Assembly (NCBI GenBank): GCA_000507305.1
Contig: DF241449.1
Span: 1-64,000 of the forward strand
Source of the DNA: Breviolum minutum Mf 1.05b.01
Taxonomy: Eukaryota; Sar; Dinophyceae; Suessiales; Symbiodiniaceae
Length of the DNA stretch: 64,000 nt
Direction of reading: 5' to 3'
Shown: positions 9,801-22,700 of the stretch, one piece after another
How the letters are laid out: every line of letters starts with the position of its first letter
Numbering within the stretch: position 1 is the stretch's first letter
The notes under the pieces: generated by a model
Database searches by the model: none
What the model saw: the letters and a program-made list of their open reading frames with translations, nothing else
What the model was told of the DNA's origin: nothing
Made by a program: the position numbers and the translations under genes

Positions 9801-9976
9801 CTTGTTCTTTCCCTTGCTTACAACACCTGCAAGGCCTCAAGAAACGAACTAGCATGAATTCATTCCCAAGTGCCAGGACATGCTTCGTACACGTGTTTGC
9901 TCACCTAAGTGTGTTTTTTTTGTGTGTGATGTCCCTTTTATCCCCCCCAACTGGAATAAAGTCTGAGCCTTGGCAG
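6861..9976. other. Mostly non-coding: introns or spacer, AT-rich in the middle
   Basis: No domain is recognisable. A short exon-like stretch at about 7560-7615 (Ala/Gly-rich, ending at AAG-GTGAGA) may continue the upstream acidic protein. From 8280 to 9600 the DNA is AT-rich, with several TATA/TGTATA runs (9166-9190, 9383-9460) and frequent AGAACC/GGTTC words around 8900-9530. No gene is supported there. Confidence 0.4.
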
Positions 9977-10156
9977 GTAATTGTTGATAGCCTGATGCCA
10001 GCTGCTATGGTGTACAATTACACATGGCAGGAGGTCAGGCTCCCCAACGGTGCCATCAACATTGTTTTAGGATCTCGAAAAACAACGGGCGTTGACTCAG
10101 GTGAAACAACTTCTAAAGCCATGCTTTCAAGAAGTAGGAAGGCCTGGTTGAAATGA
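9977..10156 (+). CDS. Probable terminal exon of an unidentified protein
   Basis: After a T-rich tract and TTGGCAG the frame reads V-I-V-D-S-L-M-P-A-A-M-V-Y-N-Y-T-W and continues through a region with L-P-N-G-A-I-N-I-V-L to a basic end (S-R-S-R-K-A-W-L-K) and TGA at 10154-10156. Residue usage is protein-like rather than compositional. It may end the repeat-protein gene to the left, but nothing links them directly. Family unknown. Confidence 0.4.
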   Translation, partial: VIVDSLMPAAMVYNYTWQEVRLPNGAINIVLGSRKTTGVDSGETTSKAMLSRSRKAWLK

Positions 10157-10280
10157 ATTCTTGTGAAACGCAACAGCTGAAAGCAGTGTCTTCTAACCCT
10201 GGTGCCAGTAATGGTGGAAAGCTGCACTTTGCGCGCATGCAGAAGATTATCCTCCAGAATCAGCGTGAACGGTTGCAGGC

Positions 10281-10722
10281 GCAAAAACCTTGATGCTGAT
10301 GTGCATGTTGCCGGCAGATTTGTTTCCAGGCTCTTCTAAAGGACAAGAATTCCGCATACAAGGACGCACGCAGCAAAAAAAAACTGTAGACTTTTATGGT
10401 TTTGCCCTGAAACCTTGTCAGGAGCGGGGGCCTAGGAATCCATTCCAGTCCAAGCCGCAACATGCTCTTCTTGCACCCATTTCCAAGTCATGCTGGGCCT
10501 GTTTAGCTTGGACGCATTTGTTTTGAATGTGGACATCCGATTTAATTCCATAGAATCGCCTTGATTGCAAAATCCCATTTTTACATGACAGGAAACAGCT
10601 GAATTCGCAGGAGGAGACTTGCGAATTTTATGGTTGACCTGTTGTTTTCATGCAATGATCCTGTCTGGATTTATGTTACACGTCTCAGTTTGATTGATGA
10701 CCCTTTCCCCTGCTCCTGATGT

Positions 10723-10759
<37 letters not shown>

Positions 10760-10859
10760 GCTGACACCGACGAGGAGGAGGATGATGATAATCGTAATTT
10801 TGGTGGTGATGGTGCTGCTGCTGCTGCTGCTGATGATGATGACGATGATGATGATGCAA

Positions 10860-10910
<51 letters not shown>

Positions 10911-11142
10911 ATGACGACGACGACGAGGATGAGGATGAGGATGAGGATGAGGATGAGGATGAGGATGATGATGNNNNNNNNNNNNNNNNNNNNNNNNNNN
11001 NNNNNNNNNNNNNNNNNNNNNNNNNNNNNNNNNNNNNNNNNNNNNNNNNNNNNNNNNNNNNNNNNNNNNNNNNNNNNNNNNNNNNNNNNNNNNNNNNNNN
11101 NNNNNNNNNNNNNNNNNNNNNNNNNNNNNNNNNNNNNNGATG

Positions 11143-11223
<81 letters not shown>

Positions 11224-12914
11224 CGGATGCGGGTGGTGTCGGTGCTGGTGGTGGCGGCGGGGTGGGGGTGGAGATGAGGATCCGGATCAGGATCAGAATC
11301 AGGACGATGACAGAGACCAGGAAAAGGCCCACGTCAATGGAAGGTCCATGAACCACCGTAATGATGACAGGTGATTTCTATGTTGATCAGAAGTGAAGCT
11401 GGTGCTGATGCTTTGCTGTTGACTTGTGTGTATTTTACTCATACGTGAGCATCAAGGATCCTGGAACTGCTACTCGTTTCTTGATCGCACTATTCTTTCG
11501 AGTCTGTTTAGTGCAGGAGCAGCACTGGAGAAAAACCAGACTACAGAGATTCTGCACACTTCTTGCAGAATTGGAGGAGTGATCTCAGTTGATACCATAG
11601 AGCACAGGCCACATGGCATCCGCATACAAGGTGAAACCGTAGATCTCGCAACCTCGTCATATTTTGCAGCGATTCAAAAAGGACCAAAACTTGCAGAATC
11701 AATTGGTTTCCAATGTCCTGCACTTGGATTTGTCAGAGGTTCGCGTTTCTTGCTGTGCTTAGCTTTGCCATTGTTCTCAGGTCATCCTTTGCCGAAATTC
11801 GGGTGATGTGGATGACAGGTGCCATGTTGCCCTTCCAATTCGATCAGACCTGCATCGTTGCATTTGCCCTTCGCAGGTGGGACCGATATTGTGCAGTGCG
11901 ACGAGTAGGCAAGGCTACATACGTCAAGGTGCCAGTGCCTGTTCGATGATTTCTGCATTGGTGAATCTCAAGATTCGCTGAAGATACCCAAAAGGACACC
12001 TTTGGACTGTGTAGGCAAGGAATCAACCACATAGTGGTTTGGCTTCCATGGATGATGGCCTGTCGAACAAACATCCAGGCAAGGTTCTATCGACTGTTGA
12101 AGGGCTTTTGGCTGGCTGTGGATGGAAGCCCACGGTTCACGTTGGTATCCATGGCTCAAGAAAAATCCAATTCAAGGATTCTTTTCTCTTTCCTTCTGGT
12201 TTTTTAACCTTAAACTTTAGACACCGTGTTGTCATATGATCAAACCGAAACAAGCGGGAAATCGTGATGTGATGATTGTCAGGTGTTTCATCTCTTATGT
12301 CAACTGGCTACCTGAAGGGGCCAATTCTGTGATCTTTCCAAAGATCTATTGTTTCACTATGTGACGAACTCACATGCGAGTGAAGAAGTGAATCAGCAGA
12401 GCGCATCACTTTTCGCTGGCAAGTTTGCATACTGATATTGCCATTGCCATTTGCTGGCAGACATTTGATAGCTTTCAAATATCTGAGACTTCTTTAGAGC
12501 CATGTTTTCCTTGTTGGAATGGAGAAAGGCTGCTTTTCGGATCATAGGGGACCAAGGGCCATGACAAGGGCCTGGGGCGATGTATTCCGAAGGCCCGTGG
12601 GATTTGCAATCATGAAAACAAGAGGTGTTTATTTCAAGTAGAGCAAGTGAAAATCCTGAGATCTAAACTTGGCAGGTAAGGGCAGGGATGAGAGTTGTTG
12701 GCTCCTAAGCTTTGTTTCACGACCATAGAAACATCATCCATTTTGATATGCCTTGCTAGTGATGGTTCTAAGGCCATCTGGCTCTTGTTGATCATTGGTT
12801 GAGACCTTGGACCTGGTTGATAGAAGCAAAACTCACGGCGTTTCAGACTGCCCGAACTCAGGTTGCAAAGGGCAGACTCAGTATTTTGAGGTCCTTCAGT
12901 GCTCAACTTAGACT
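10281..12914. other. No identifiable gene outside the microsatellite
   Basis: Flanking sequence at 10281-10690 and 11280-12914 shows open stretches but no recognisable motifs. A + strand stretch at about 11430-11810 has mixed composition compatible with an exon (for example near 11560-11650), but no family signal. Confidence 0.3.
10690..11280 (+). repeat. GAT/GCT microsatellite region containing an assembly gap
   Basis: CTG/GCT triplets from about 10726 are followed by GAT, GAC and GAG triplets to 10973. A run of N covers 10974-11138 (165 bases), then GAT repeats continue to about 11223 and GGT-rich sequence to 11280. Frames through it give poly-Asp, poly-Met or poly-Ser and are not genes. 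The gap length is probably nominal because the assembler could not cross the repeat. Confidence 0.95.
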
Positions 12915-15900
12915 CGGAATGTGCCAGAGAGTCCAGTGGTCATTGAGTGCAAATTCGCTGGAATTTCCCAAACCCTGTCTCTCAAAATCAGGAATATATA
13001 TATATATATATATATCTACGAGTTGTTTTTTTTGTGCAGGTACAGAGGTCCTTCACAATGCACCAGATGTCAGTGTGTGGATCCCAATGACCTGAAATCA
13101 CCACCGTATCACTGTATCACCGACCCACCGATCATCGATCTTTCGCCTGGTGAAAAAGGCCTCACGAAGAACACGGAGCTCTGTCGTGAACACCGACCTG
13201 GCTTCTTCTTACGGGAGAAAGGATGTCAGGACCATCGCAACCGTGCGAATGCCAGCCTCGCATTCACCCCTTCTTGTTGGAAACTTTCCAACGTGCAAAA
13301 CGCTCACCTGTTCTGGAGGATGGGAAGATATGCACAAATTGTGTCTATGGCAACGGCACTACTCCAACCTCATGCGTTTGTGAGAATCCGCCCTTCTCTG
13401 TGTCAGCAAAGTGCGCCTTGAATGTGTTGGGATCCCAGAATCCCGGCCCTATGGCACTTCAGTCGACGTGTCCGACAGGTACAATGAAGAGTGCGGTATG
13501 GGCAAAGAATGTGGCGCGGGTGAGGGCATTTGCTATCGTCCATGTTCAGAGCTTGGAGCGAAATCGAAACATCCAGGATTCCGATCGTCCAAGCTGGAGT
13601 CTCCCAATGGGGAAAAAACAAGGTCTTACCTTCCTGCACATCACGTCTTGCCCAACTGACTACTGCCAGTGGAACACCAACACACTCCTGTGTGAAGACA
13701 GGCAGGGACTTTGGAAAGCTTTTGATATCTCACATCACTGCTTCATCCCTTGTCTTGAAAGGTCTCTGGATGTTTCGACTGTGTACTGGAGGTCTACAAG
13801 TTCAGGCTTGGGATGTTGCCCAGAGATTTATTTCTGATCTGTTCAAGTACTTCATTAGCGATGTTTCAGGCGCCACTGAAAGGGAAAAGGCTACCGAGAT
13901 CCTCCAAAGATCGGAACCTGCAGCAGCCTACTTCCCGATGAGTCAGTGACCCAGGAATAGATACAATACACTATACACATGTCATTCTAAAAGGCACCAT
14001 CTGTCATCTCTTTCTGTTTCCATTTTGAGTGTGTTCTTCTTTGACAAAGCAAGGCTTTGCAGCTTTCCGCAAGAGTGCGGAAGGTTTCCGAATTCAAGGC
14101 ATTTTGATTGAGGCCTGGAAATATCTTCCAGATCCGCCGTTTTTTTGTAAAGGATCCAACTAATAGCAAGAGATCTCGTAGATCTATTTTGGCATCTTAG
14201 CAATTGTGCGGGATTTTTCAGGCATTTGATGGAAAAGAGATGAAAAGAGACAGCTATTGGCTATTGTTTGGCTTTTCTGTTGTTTACTCTGGCGCCATCT
14301 CTAGCCATTGTTGATGTGCAGAGTCGAGTTGCTGACCTGTCAGGAAATCATTCAACCGGAAGCTTTCTTCCTACAGCTTGACACCAATGTAGATGGAGAG
14401 CTGAGTGCTGCAGAGCCTGGTACTCAATTGATCTGAATTTCTTGCCACAACTTTTTGTTGTCATCATTGTCGTCATGGTAAAAATCAACATCACAAATGC
14501 CATCACCATTATCGTGATTATGATCATCATCATCACTATCATCATCACTATCATCACCACTCACCACAAACATCCAGCATCACGACCATCCTTATCATCA
14601 CGACCACTCCCACCCTACCGCCGCTGCCGCCAGCGCCGTTACCTCCATCACCATCACCATCATCAGAGCCAGCATCATTGTAGGTTGTTAACTCATAGTA
14701 CCTTACCCATTGTCTTTCTAGTGATCTATCATATTGCCTTGTCTCCCCAAAGACAGGTGATATGATCCATATCTTAGCTACCTCTTCCCTCATGTTTGAT
14801 GAGTGACTTCCAAGGTTTGGCATGATTGGTGACATCTTCACCAAGCTCAGCGATGCGGCAGTTGCCTAAGGTTCTCCCAGTCTCTTGCCTTGGGAAAAAC
14901 ATGCAGTGGCCCTAAGGTGACGGAGATGTCACAGATGCAAACTGCAGAGGTGGGGGAATGCTGCCTATGTGCACCATGGCAGTGGTTATCTACATGTTGG
15001 AACCAGATGTTGGTTTTGCATATGAGCAACCTCAAAAACCCTCGAAAAGAAAGGGTCCACAGGAAAAATCGATACGTATGTACGAAATATATATCATAAA
15101 TATATACATATATACATATCCGTGGTGGTACTTCCATACTTATCAGGATTTCAGAACGATACCCCGGAAGGATACCAAAACGATACCAAAACGATACCTG
15201 TCTGTGACATTTCTAGCTGTTGAAAGACAGTCGCCAAAGACTGGGTCGAAGAACCCAACTTCAACATCACCAAATCAGCCTGCAACCTGAAGAACGATAG
15301 GGTCCACAATTAAAAAAGATACCCTTCATGGCAATGATCTTTTCGTTACATAAGAGGGTTTTCAACAGCGCTCATATGGTTGCACCCTTGGCTTGTGATC
15401 CATTGAAACCATGGTCCTCCTTGCAGGTGACAGCTCGACGACTTCAAGAAAGCGTCCCCAAGCAGGCCGTAACCCCTGAGGCTGGAGCAGACGTTTTTTT
15501 TGAGCTTTTTGGTCACCTTCAAAGTGGCAAGAAGTCCAAGGTTTCAATGGAAAATTCCAAGAAATCCTGCGAAGGAAAAGCAACGCAGGATGAAAAATGG
15601 TCAGAGTAGAGAAAAAAACACGTTGATGGAAGTGTAGTTGACAGGTGTGCAACGCTCGAAATCCACGACAGTACTATTGCAGCTTTGATGCGGACTGCAA
15701 GTCTGACTGCAAGGCAAAACCGGTGAAACCATGATTAAGGTGTTCATGCGGTTCGTGTCGTGAATTGACAAACAATATGTTTGGTACTGTACTTAGAAGT
15801 ATCATTGTCTTTGCGGATGGGCCAAGAGGTGAGACGAGGTGTTCTTAGCTTTCTGTGAAAACATCATCCCAGACCTTTGGAGGCCTGTGGTTGGAAATCA

Positions 15901-16716
15901 GCCACTGACCGAGCTTTCTCCATCTGTGTGCAGCCATCTCCGGAGGCCTTGCTGGTTTGATGTGCCGGTTGAAAAACTTAGGATTCAGGTATGTTACCTG
16001 ACTGGTGTCAGGTATGCTTTGCAGATGGCGGCCAGGCATTCCTACATACAAAAGGGCTGGAAGTCATTTCCAAAGATTTTGCTTACAAGCAAGCTTGCTT
16101 CCTTTCAAGTTTTTGTTTCAAGATATTTCCAATTTGGCGAATGCTGTGTCCCATGGAAAGTCGCAGGTGTTCTGTCCTTCAGACGAGCAATGTCATCCAC
16201 CTGGAAACTGCCAGAACTGTGTTGACAGGACCTGCGGATTCTCATGGTAGCAACTGAAGTGGTGTGCTGGGGAGGGTCTAGAAATATATCCACGTGCCTT
16301 GTCCGTTGGTGTTTTTTTTCCTTCTGACCCTGTCTGTTTACCACAAGCCATTTTGTTCCTTTTTGGATGAGAGGGATGTGAGTGATGAGAGTACATTGCT
16401 GTTGAGCGAAAGGACAGTAGTTGACCATGCACAGCATAGATGCCTAGCTCTATGGTGCCTTCTGCCATGTCATTGCGGGAAGCAACCGAGTTTCGCTGCT
16501 TCACGATGGGTCCATGGGTTGTTTGGGCCAGGTGGGATCCTGCTCCTCTCACGGAGTGGACCAATTGGGTATGTCGCTGGAGAAATAAGGCGTCAACAAA
16601 AAACATGATGAGTTACGAGTTCACGTATTTGAGAGACTGAGACTGGAAATTGACGAAGTTGCAGAATGGCAGGTTGGGATGCCGTGCATTTACGACCAGG
16701 AGATCTTCTGTTTCGA

Positions 16717-16760
<44 letters not shown>

Positions 16761-19700
16761 GGAGGAGGAGGAGGAGGAGGAGGATCAGGAGGAGGATCAG
16801 GATGAGGATCAGGATGAGGATCAGGATGATGACGTCAATAGTGATGATGACAGTACAGCTCTGTCAGTATTTCATGTGGCTGCAAGGACTGCATCTATGG
16901 AATGCGGAGATGCCTGAATGGTGCTTGCATGCCATTTCAACCGTACCTTGTCATCAAACATTTTGTCGTCCTTTGTGTCTGAAGCTGCCTCTGGGCAGAA
17001 TGGGAAGTTCATCATGCCTTCCAGAAATGAGTCATAACAGCCAAAGGTGATGGTTTTCTCCATTTCGTATTCATGAAGGTTCAACAAAAATTTATGTGAA
17101 AAAAGTTCAAGGCGAAGAATCTCCCAGTTTTTCGGGCGTTGAAAAGCTCGGTGGAGCACCTCCATCTTTTCCAGGTACAACGCCAACCAGACCTGTGAGA
17201 GTGATTTCGATTGCCCTCACTTGGGGTTCTATTGCCCTTCTGATCCGACTGGTGGGCAGAACCCTTATTGGGTGCTGCTGGCTTGTTGCAATTCCCTTGG
17301 ACGCGTCTTGTTCGAGATTCACCTGTGGCCAGGTTCAGTACTGTAGAGCTCAAAGAAGCGAAGGGATGACCTGCGCAATGGATCGTGAATGCTGGGATCC
17401 TAGTGAAAGTTTCATAGTTTCATGTGTTCTATGCACTTCCTCCCTTGACTGAGGCGAGCCTGGCTTGCGGTGTAATGTGGGCGAGCCACAGCCACGCTGC
17501 CGACAGCTCTTCTCCCTGAAAATAGGCTGCCATTTGCAGCAGATTGTAATGCGAGCAGATAGGAATGGGATTTATCAATCCATCAAGTTTAGTTTACTGA
17601 GTTTACGATCTTATCCAACTTGCAAGGTGCCCTGGCGGCTGAAGATGTGTTTTGCGAATTTGGCTGGCGGGACAGGCAATTTCGGCAGCAAGTACTGCAC
17701 GTTAGTCAGAACCATGACACAGCAGAATAGCAGCTGAAAATTTGGTCATTCGAGTCATTGAAATACAGGTATCAAGGTTGACAGGTTCACACTGACTTTT
17801 CCAGCAAAGATTGCACAAATCTGCGAGGGATGGCAAGTGTGCTCCACCAGCTCAGTCGAAGCAGGTTGGACTTGTTATTTTTGACATTGAGATCAGGGTT
17901 CTGATGGGTTGTGTATAGCCCCAGCTTTTTCCTCAGGCAGGTAGAAGCTGCGATACTGACTTGGAATGCGAGACCACAGATGAAACTGGTCGAACGGGAA
18001 GCTGCACATGCAAGGCGGTCTGAAGTTTGCACATCGTCCATCTTTAGTTATGGTAGACTGCTTAAGCCGAAGCTCAGAACTGTATGATGCAGCAATAATT
18101 TGATTGATACATTTTTTCGTTTTTTTTGGTCAGGCTTGGTGGGACAAAGATGATCCGAAATATTGCAAGCCAGTATCTGGTGACTTTTCAAGACATCAAG
18201 AAGCGCTGCGAGACTACCTCTGGTTCAGGCAGTTGCAATGAGTGTGACAGTTCAAGAGTGCAGTCTGTGAGCTCTTGAGGAGTTATCAGCACCGATTCCT
18301 TAACTAGCCTGATTTCATGAATTTGAATCATCGCATGATTGCATGAATTTGCATTCACTATCATTCACTACTGTTGTCCCAGTCACAATATGTGAAACTT
18401 TGGCCTTTGCAGGGCTTCGAAGTGTGGGGGCTTCTGGACAGAAGCGGAATGCCTGCGCATCTTTGGCAATGAGGCTTGCTTTTTTTTAAATGTTGGGAAG
18501 ATGCAGAACATCAAGAAATGCCAAGTGACCCATGTCAAGAGAATTAGAGACCAAGTACCTTGATTGTTTCCATTTTTGACAGTGACTGCAGGGAGCCAGT
18601 TGTCATATCTGTCATATCTCTAACAGGCCATGGGCCTTAAATTGGCCGTGGAATGTGAGGAGCAGCAACTTTCTGGTGGTCAGGGCCTCGGCAGAATCTA
18701 TGGGAAATTCTTCCAAATCAGGAACGAACATGGCACAGAAACATGGTGAAATTTTTAATTTTCATGGAACCCCATCACAAGTCTCCAGTCTCCACTGATG
18801 ATAGCTTTAAACTGGGTGTATTGGTTTTGAAGGTGCAAAAAAACAAGTCATTTCCTGCCACCTTTTGAGGTCCATATAGTCCACCAGAAGAGTGTGGTGC
18901 GGAACCAAGTCATCGGCCATTTTGGATTAGCAGCTGCATGCTGGTCCCAGCGTTTCACCAACAAAGATTGCACAGGTATCATGGACGATGAACGCTTTGG
19001 AGACCGATGCGCAATGAAGGAGGCGCTTGGTATGGCAACGTGAAGGGGGCCTTTCTGACTTTTGTACAAAGGGAAGAAACTGTAAGGTGTCGGTCACAAG
19101 AAGACAGTCACTTCTTCAGGGATTTTGGAGGATGAATCCCCTTGGCCAAATCACATTCTTTCAAAAGTCCAAGAATCTTTGTTGATTTCCAAGTCATTTG
19201 GCCAAGCACACAGCGGTGTATTAGAGTCTATGTCCCAATGGCAAGCGAATGCCATCGTTTCACCTGCAGCTCAGCGAAAGTTGAGCATGGCATGGAGGAG
19301 GAATTTGTTGCACGGAAAGAGCTTGTAGCCTTTTGGGTCTCATGTCAAAGAGATTGACTTTAGGACTTTCGACCTTTTTCACATGATATCAAGAACTGAA
19401 TTTGCGGAACTTTGGCTCTAAGCGCTTTTTTTTGGGGATCCATTTCCAGAGCTCAGACATGTGTTGCTTGCAAGTATTCCAATGGAAGCAATTTTTTTGG
19501 TCATCCCAATGGGGTACGATCCAGCTCCCAACGCCAGGTCAAGGTTGATTTGACAATGCCAAGCTGTGGCTTCAAGCTCTCGAAGCGTGAACTCGGGCAC
19601 AATGACTTAGGTGTTGGAGGTAACAGGTGAGATACTCAGATTGGGAAAGTTTCTGAAAGCGACCTTTGGATACGCATTTTCTTTCACTCTGTGTCTTTTT

Positions 19701-22700
19701 CTTTTTCAAGGACTTGTTTGATGACACCTGGTCCTGGCGTTCCATACTTAGCTTCCAAACAAGAAAAATGGACCATGGATTTTTTTGTAGCAAGAGGCTG
19801 TACCTACAATTGCTACCCGGCCAGGCATACAACCCGTATCCCTTCATGAATCCCATTGTCCATCGCACCACCGTTGGGCGTTACTTTCCGGACCGAACGC
19901 CTGGCTTCCGCAATGTGGTCGAATCCTAAGTTGGTGGAAGTGAAATCTACTGACCTTTTGTTGTGGCTTGAAGCAATCCAAATTTAGGACGCACACAAGG
20001 CAGTTTTGAATTGCTAGTTTATCCAGATTTTGGTTATAAAGGGTTTGGAAAGCCTCTTTTCAAAGCTTTGTTGAGCTTTTGTTCTAGTGGGCTTGGCACT
20101 TCCGACTCCCCTTTTCAGCTTGTTTAGATATAAAGCTTGTTTTCAGCTACATTTTGAAAAGTCAGAGTGTGTGAAGATTGGTTTCCCAGGTTGAACAGAA
20201 AAACATCACCACAAAATCACCAAGGAATCACCATCCCGGGATGTTGCCCCAACACCCCGTGAACTCATCCTGGTGATCTCCTCCCCAGGTGGACCGAATG
20301 CCGGCACCTTGGCGTCCTGAACCAATGTCTTTGTCCAGGCTACAAAGGTGTGGTTTGGAACCGGTGAGATTGGGGTGTTTTTTGAAATCAGAAATCGAAA
20401 AAAGCCAAGTATTTTGTAGATATATGTTGAATTTATGTTTTTACCTTTACAAGCACACACATGATAGTCTAATATAGTTTCAATCTTTAGTTCTCGTAGA
20501 AAAAACAAAAGTTGTTTCTACAAGTAGTTTGCCAAGAAAGCAGTTCTACATGTTGTTTTGTCATTTTTCTTTCTTCCATCCCCTTTGGGTGCCAGTGAGC
20601 AGCCATTGGTGCACTATGCTTCAGCCACCTTCTGGGTTTGAGACTAAGCTCCGATGTCGCAATGACTCGAAGCGCGACATCGCAGCCGAAACCCGAGCTC
20701 CTTTTGAGGCATGGCCAGAGCAACGCCGAAGAACTGCAGCTGCCATAAGGTCAGAAAACTGTGACAATGGGCAAACGAAGGCTTATTGTGAATATGCTTT
20801 TGCTGGACTTGATTGTCATGTTTAGGACATGTCGTGGTTCAGCATAAGCAGGATTACCGCCATCTTATCTACCCAGATTAGCACATGCGATTTGTTTGAT
20901 GGTTGCTGGGGCACGATACGAATTGCAGGCATGAGCGTGAGTTGAATGACCTCACAGAACAAGGTTCGCGGAAGATTGATTGACCCAAGCGTTGTTGGAC
21001 ACGTTGGTTGCTTTTTTTCCCCAAATGCTTCTGGTAAGCTTTGACTCTTGACTCTTAACATGTTTTCTTTTTTCAATTTCAATTCTTTCCAGCTTTTTTG
21101 GCAGATTAGAGCTTTCCAGCTACCCTGCATCTGTCAAGATGCAAAGTGAAGGCCGTCGTGGTTCCTCTTCAAAGAGAGAACTTGCGGAGTGGCATGAGGC
21201 GACGCACAGCTGCTAGACACTGCACTTCTCGGGGATTCTTCATTTTAGCATCAAATTGCCAGGAAAACATGACTCAGGGCATGCCTCGAGATCCAAGTTT
21301 TTCAGGACTTGGGAGGCAGCTTGCAATCAGCTGCTTGACTCAGCGACTCACTCATTGTGTCGTACCACGAATGGGACCAGGTCGCGCAGTGACCCAGCCT
21401 TGCGGAAGTCACTCCAGTGAGCCGCTGATGTACCCGGGGGTGAGCCCTGATGAAACTTCACTTTCAACTGTTGCTGGGGGGATCACTAAATGTATCATGA
21501 TATATCATACCATATACCATTATATATAGAGTATACATGTATATATTGACATTGATATCTTGTATATATCTATCTATATCCGTTTGGCTGCCCTTCATCC
21601 GAGTCTTAAACATGATGTAAAAACTGTCTTGATGTCTCTATGTCTCACCCACAGTCACGTTTCACGCAGCAAATTGGCGATGTTTCATGGTTTCTGTAGA
21701 CCTTTCTAAGTTGTTTGGGCCAATGCTCACCTCATTCTTGACAGGTTTTTGAAGTGACTTCCAAGATTTCTTGCCTACCTTTTTCTCTCGGAAGTTGTCA
21801 ACGGCCCCGGTAATGCAGTATTTTATTCATGAAGGGTAGCTCACCTCGACTCACCACCATTTTTTTTCCCGCTTAAGTTCAGACTTGCTGTGTTTGGAAA
21901 GATATGCCTGACCGATCAATGAATCTGTTTGTGCAGTTTTCATCACTTCATCGATTTCAAAAGGGCATTCATTTTGCCCCATACAAGTAGCATTGTGTCA
22001 TATTTAATTCTGCGCTACAACGTCCATATGTATGGCAAAGGCCTTTGATGTTATGCAATGCTTGTTGTTGCAGTTGTATGCCATACATGTGTTTGATGTA
22101 TATTGTACAAGTGCAAATCTACAAAGCCAGTGCTAGTAAAGGAGACCAGCCCAAAAGGCGTTTGCTAGCCCCCATTTGAAAGAGCTCAACGTAGGGTTAA
22201 GAGTCAAGAGTCTGCGCTGACTTCGTGGGATCGAGGAGTGAAGTGACCAAGTGGGTAGGCCAAAACCCGTGAAACCGATCCTCGAAGAAATGTTTGCAAC
22301 GACTCTCTAGATTGGAACAAGTTTCTCAAAAAATACATGCCTGAAGTCAGTTCCATGGACTTTGATTTCAATTATCCCTTTCTTGGAGATCCTTGACCAA
22401 TTTAGGGCAGGCTGAGACTTTGTTTGGAAACCACATTGTGCCACAGAAACCAAAGCTCAGTAAGCCGCACGAATGTGCCAGCTAGATTTGCTTGCAGCTA
22501 AAATGGCAGTATTAATCAAGCGAGAATCTTCAAGTTTTGCTTCGGTTTGCTCTGGAGTTGCCTCATGCCCACAAATCCTGCTGGTTGTGAACTCTTGGTT
22601 CAAGTTTCTTGATGGTGCATGACTATGCTCTTGTTGTAAGATTAAGTACATAAGTACTGTATGATTGTTTCTGTTTCCAAAGGCCAATATCGATGGATGA

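Noticed and set aside
10671..11356. Poly-Asp, poly-Ile, poly-Met and poly-Ser ORFs up to 223 codons
   Set aside because: They are products of the GAT microsatellite and run through 165 Ns.
12151..12161. TGGCTCAAG as a relic spliced leader (also at 58912)
   Set aside because: Only 9 bases match, with no similarity further upstream and no adjacent gene start; this is not enough to call.
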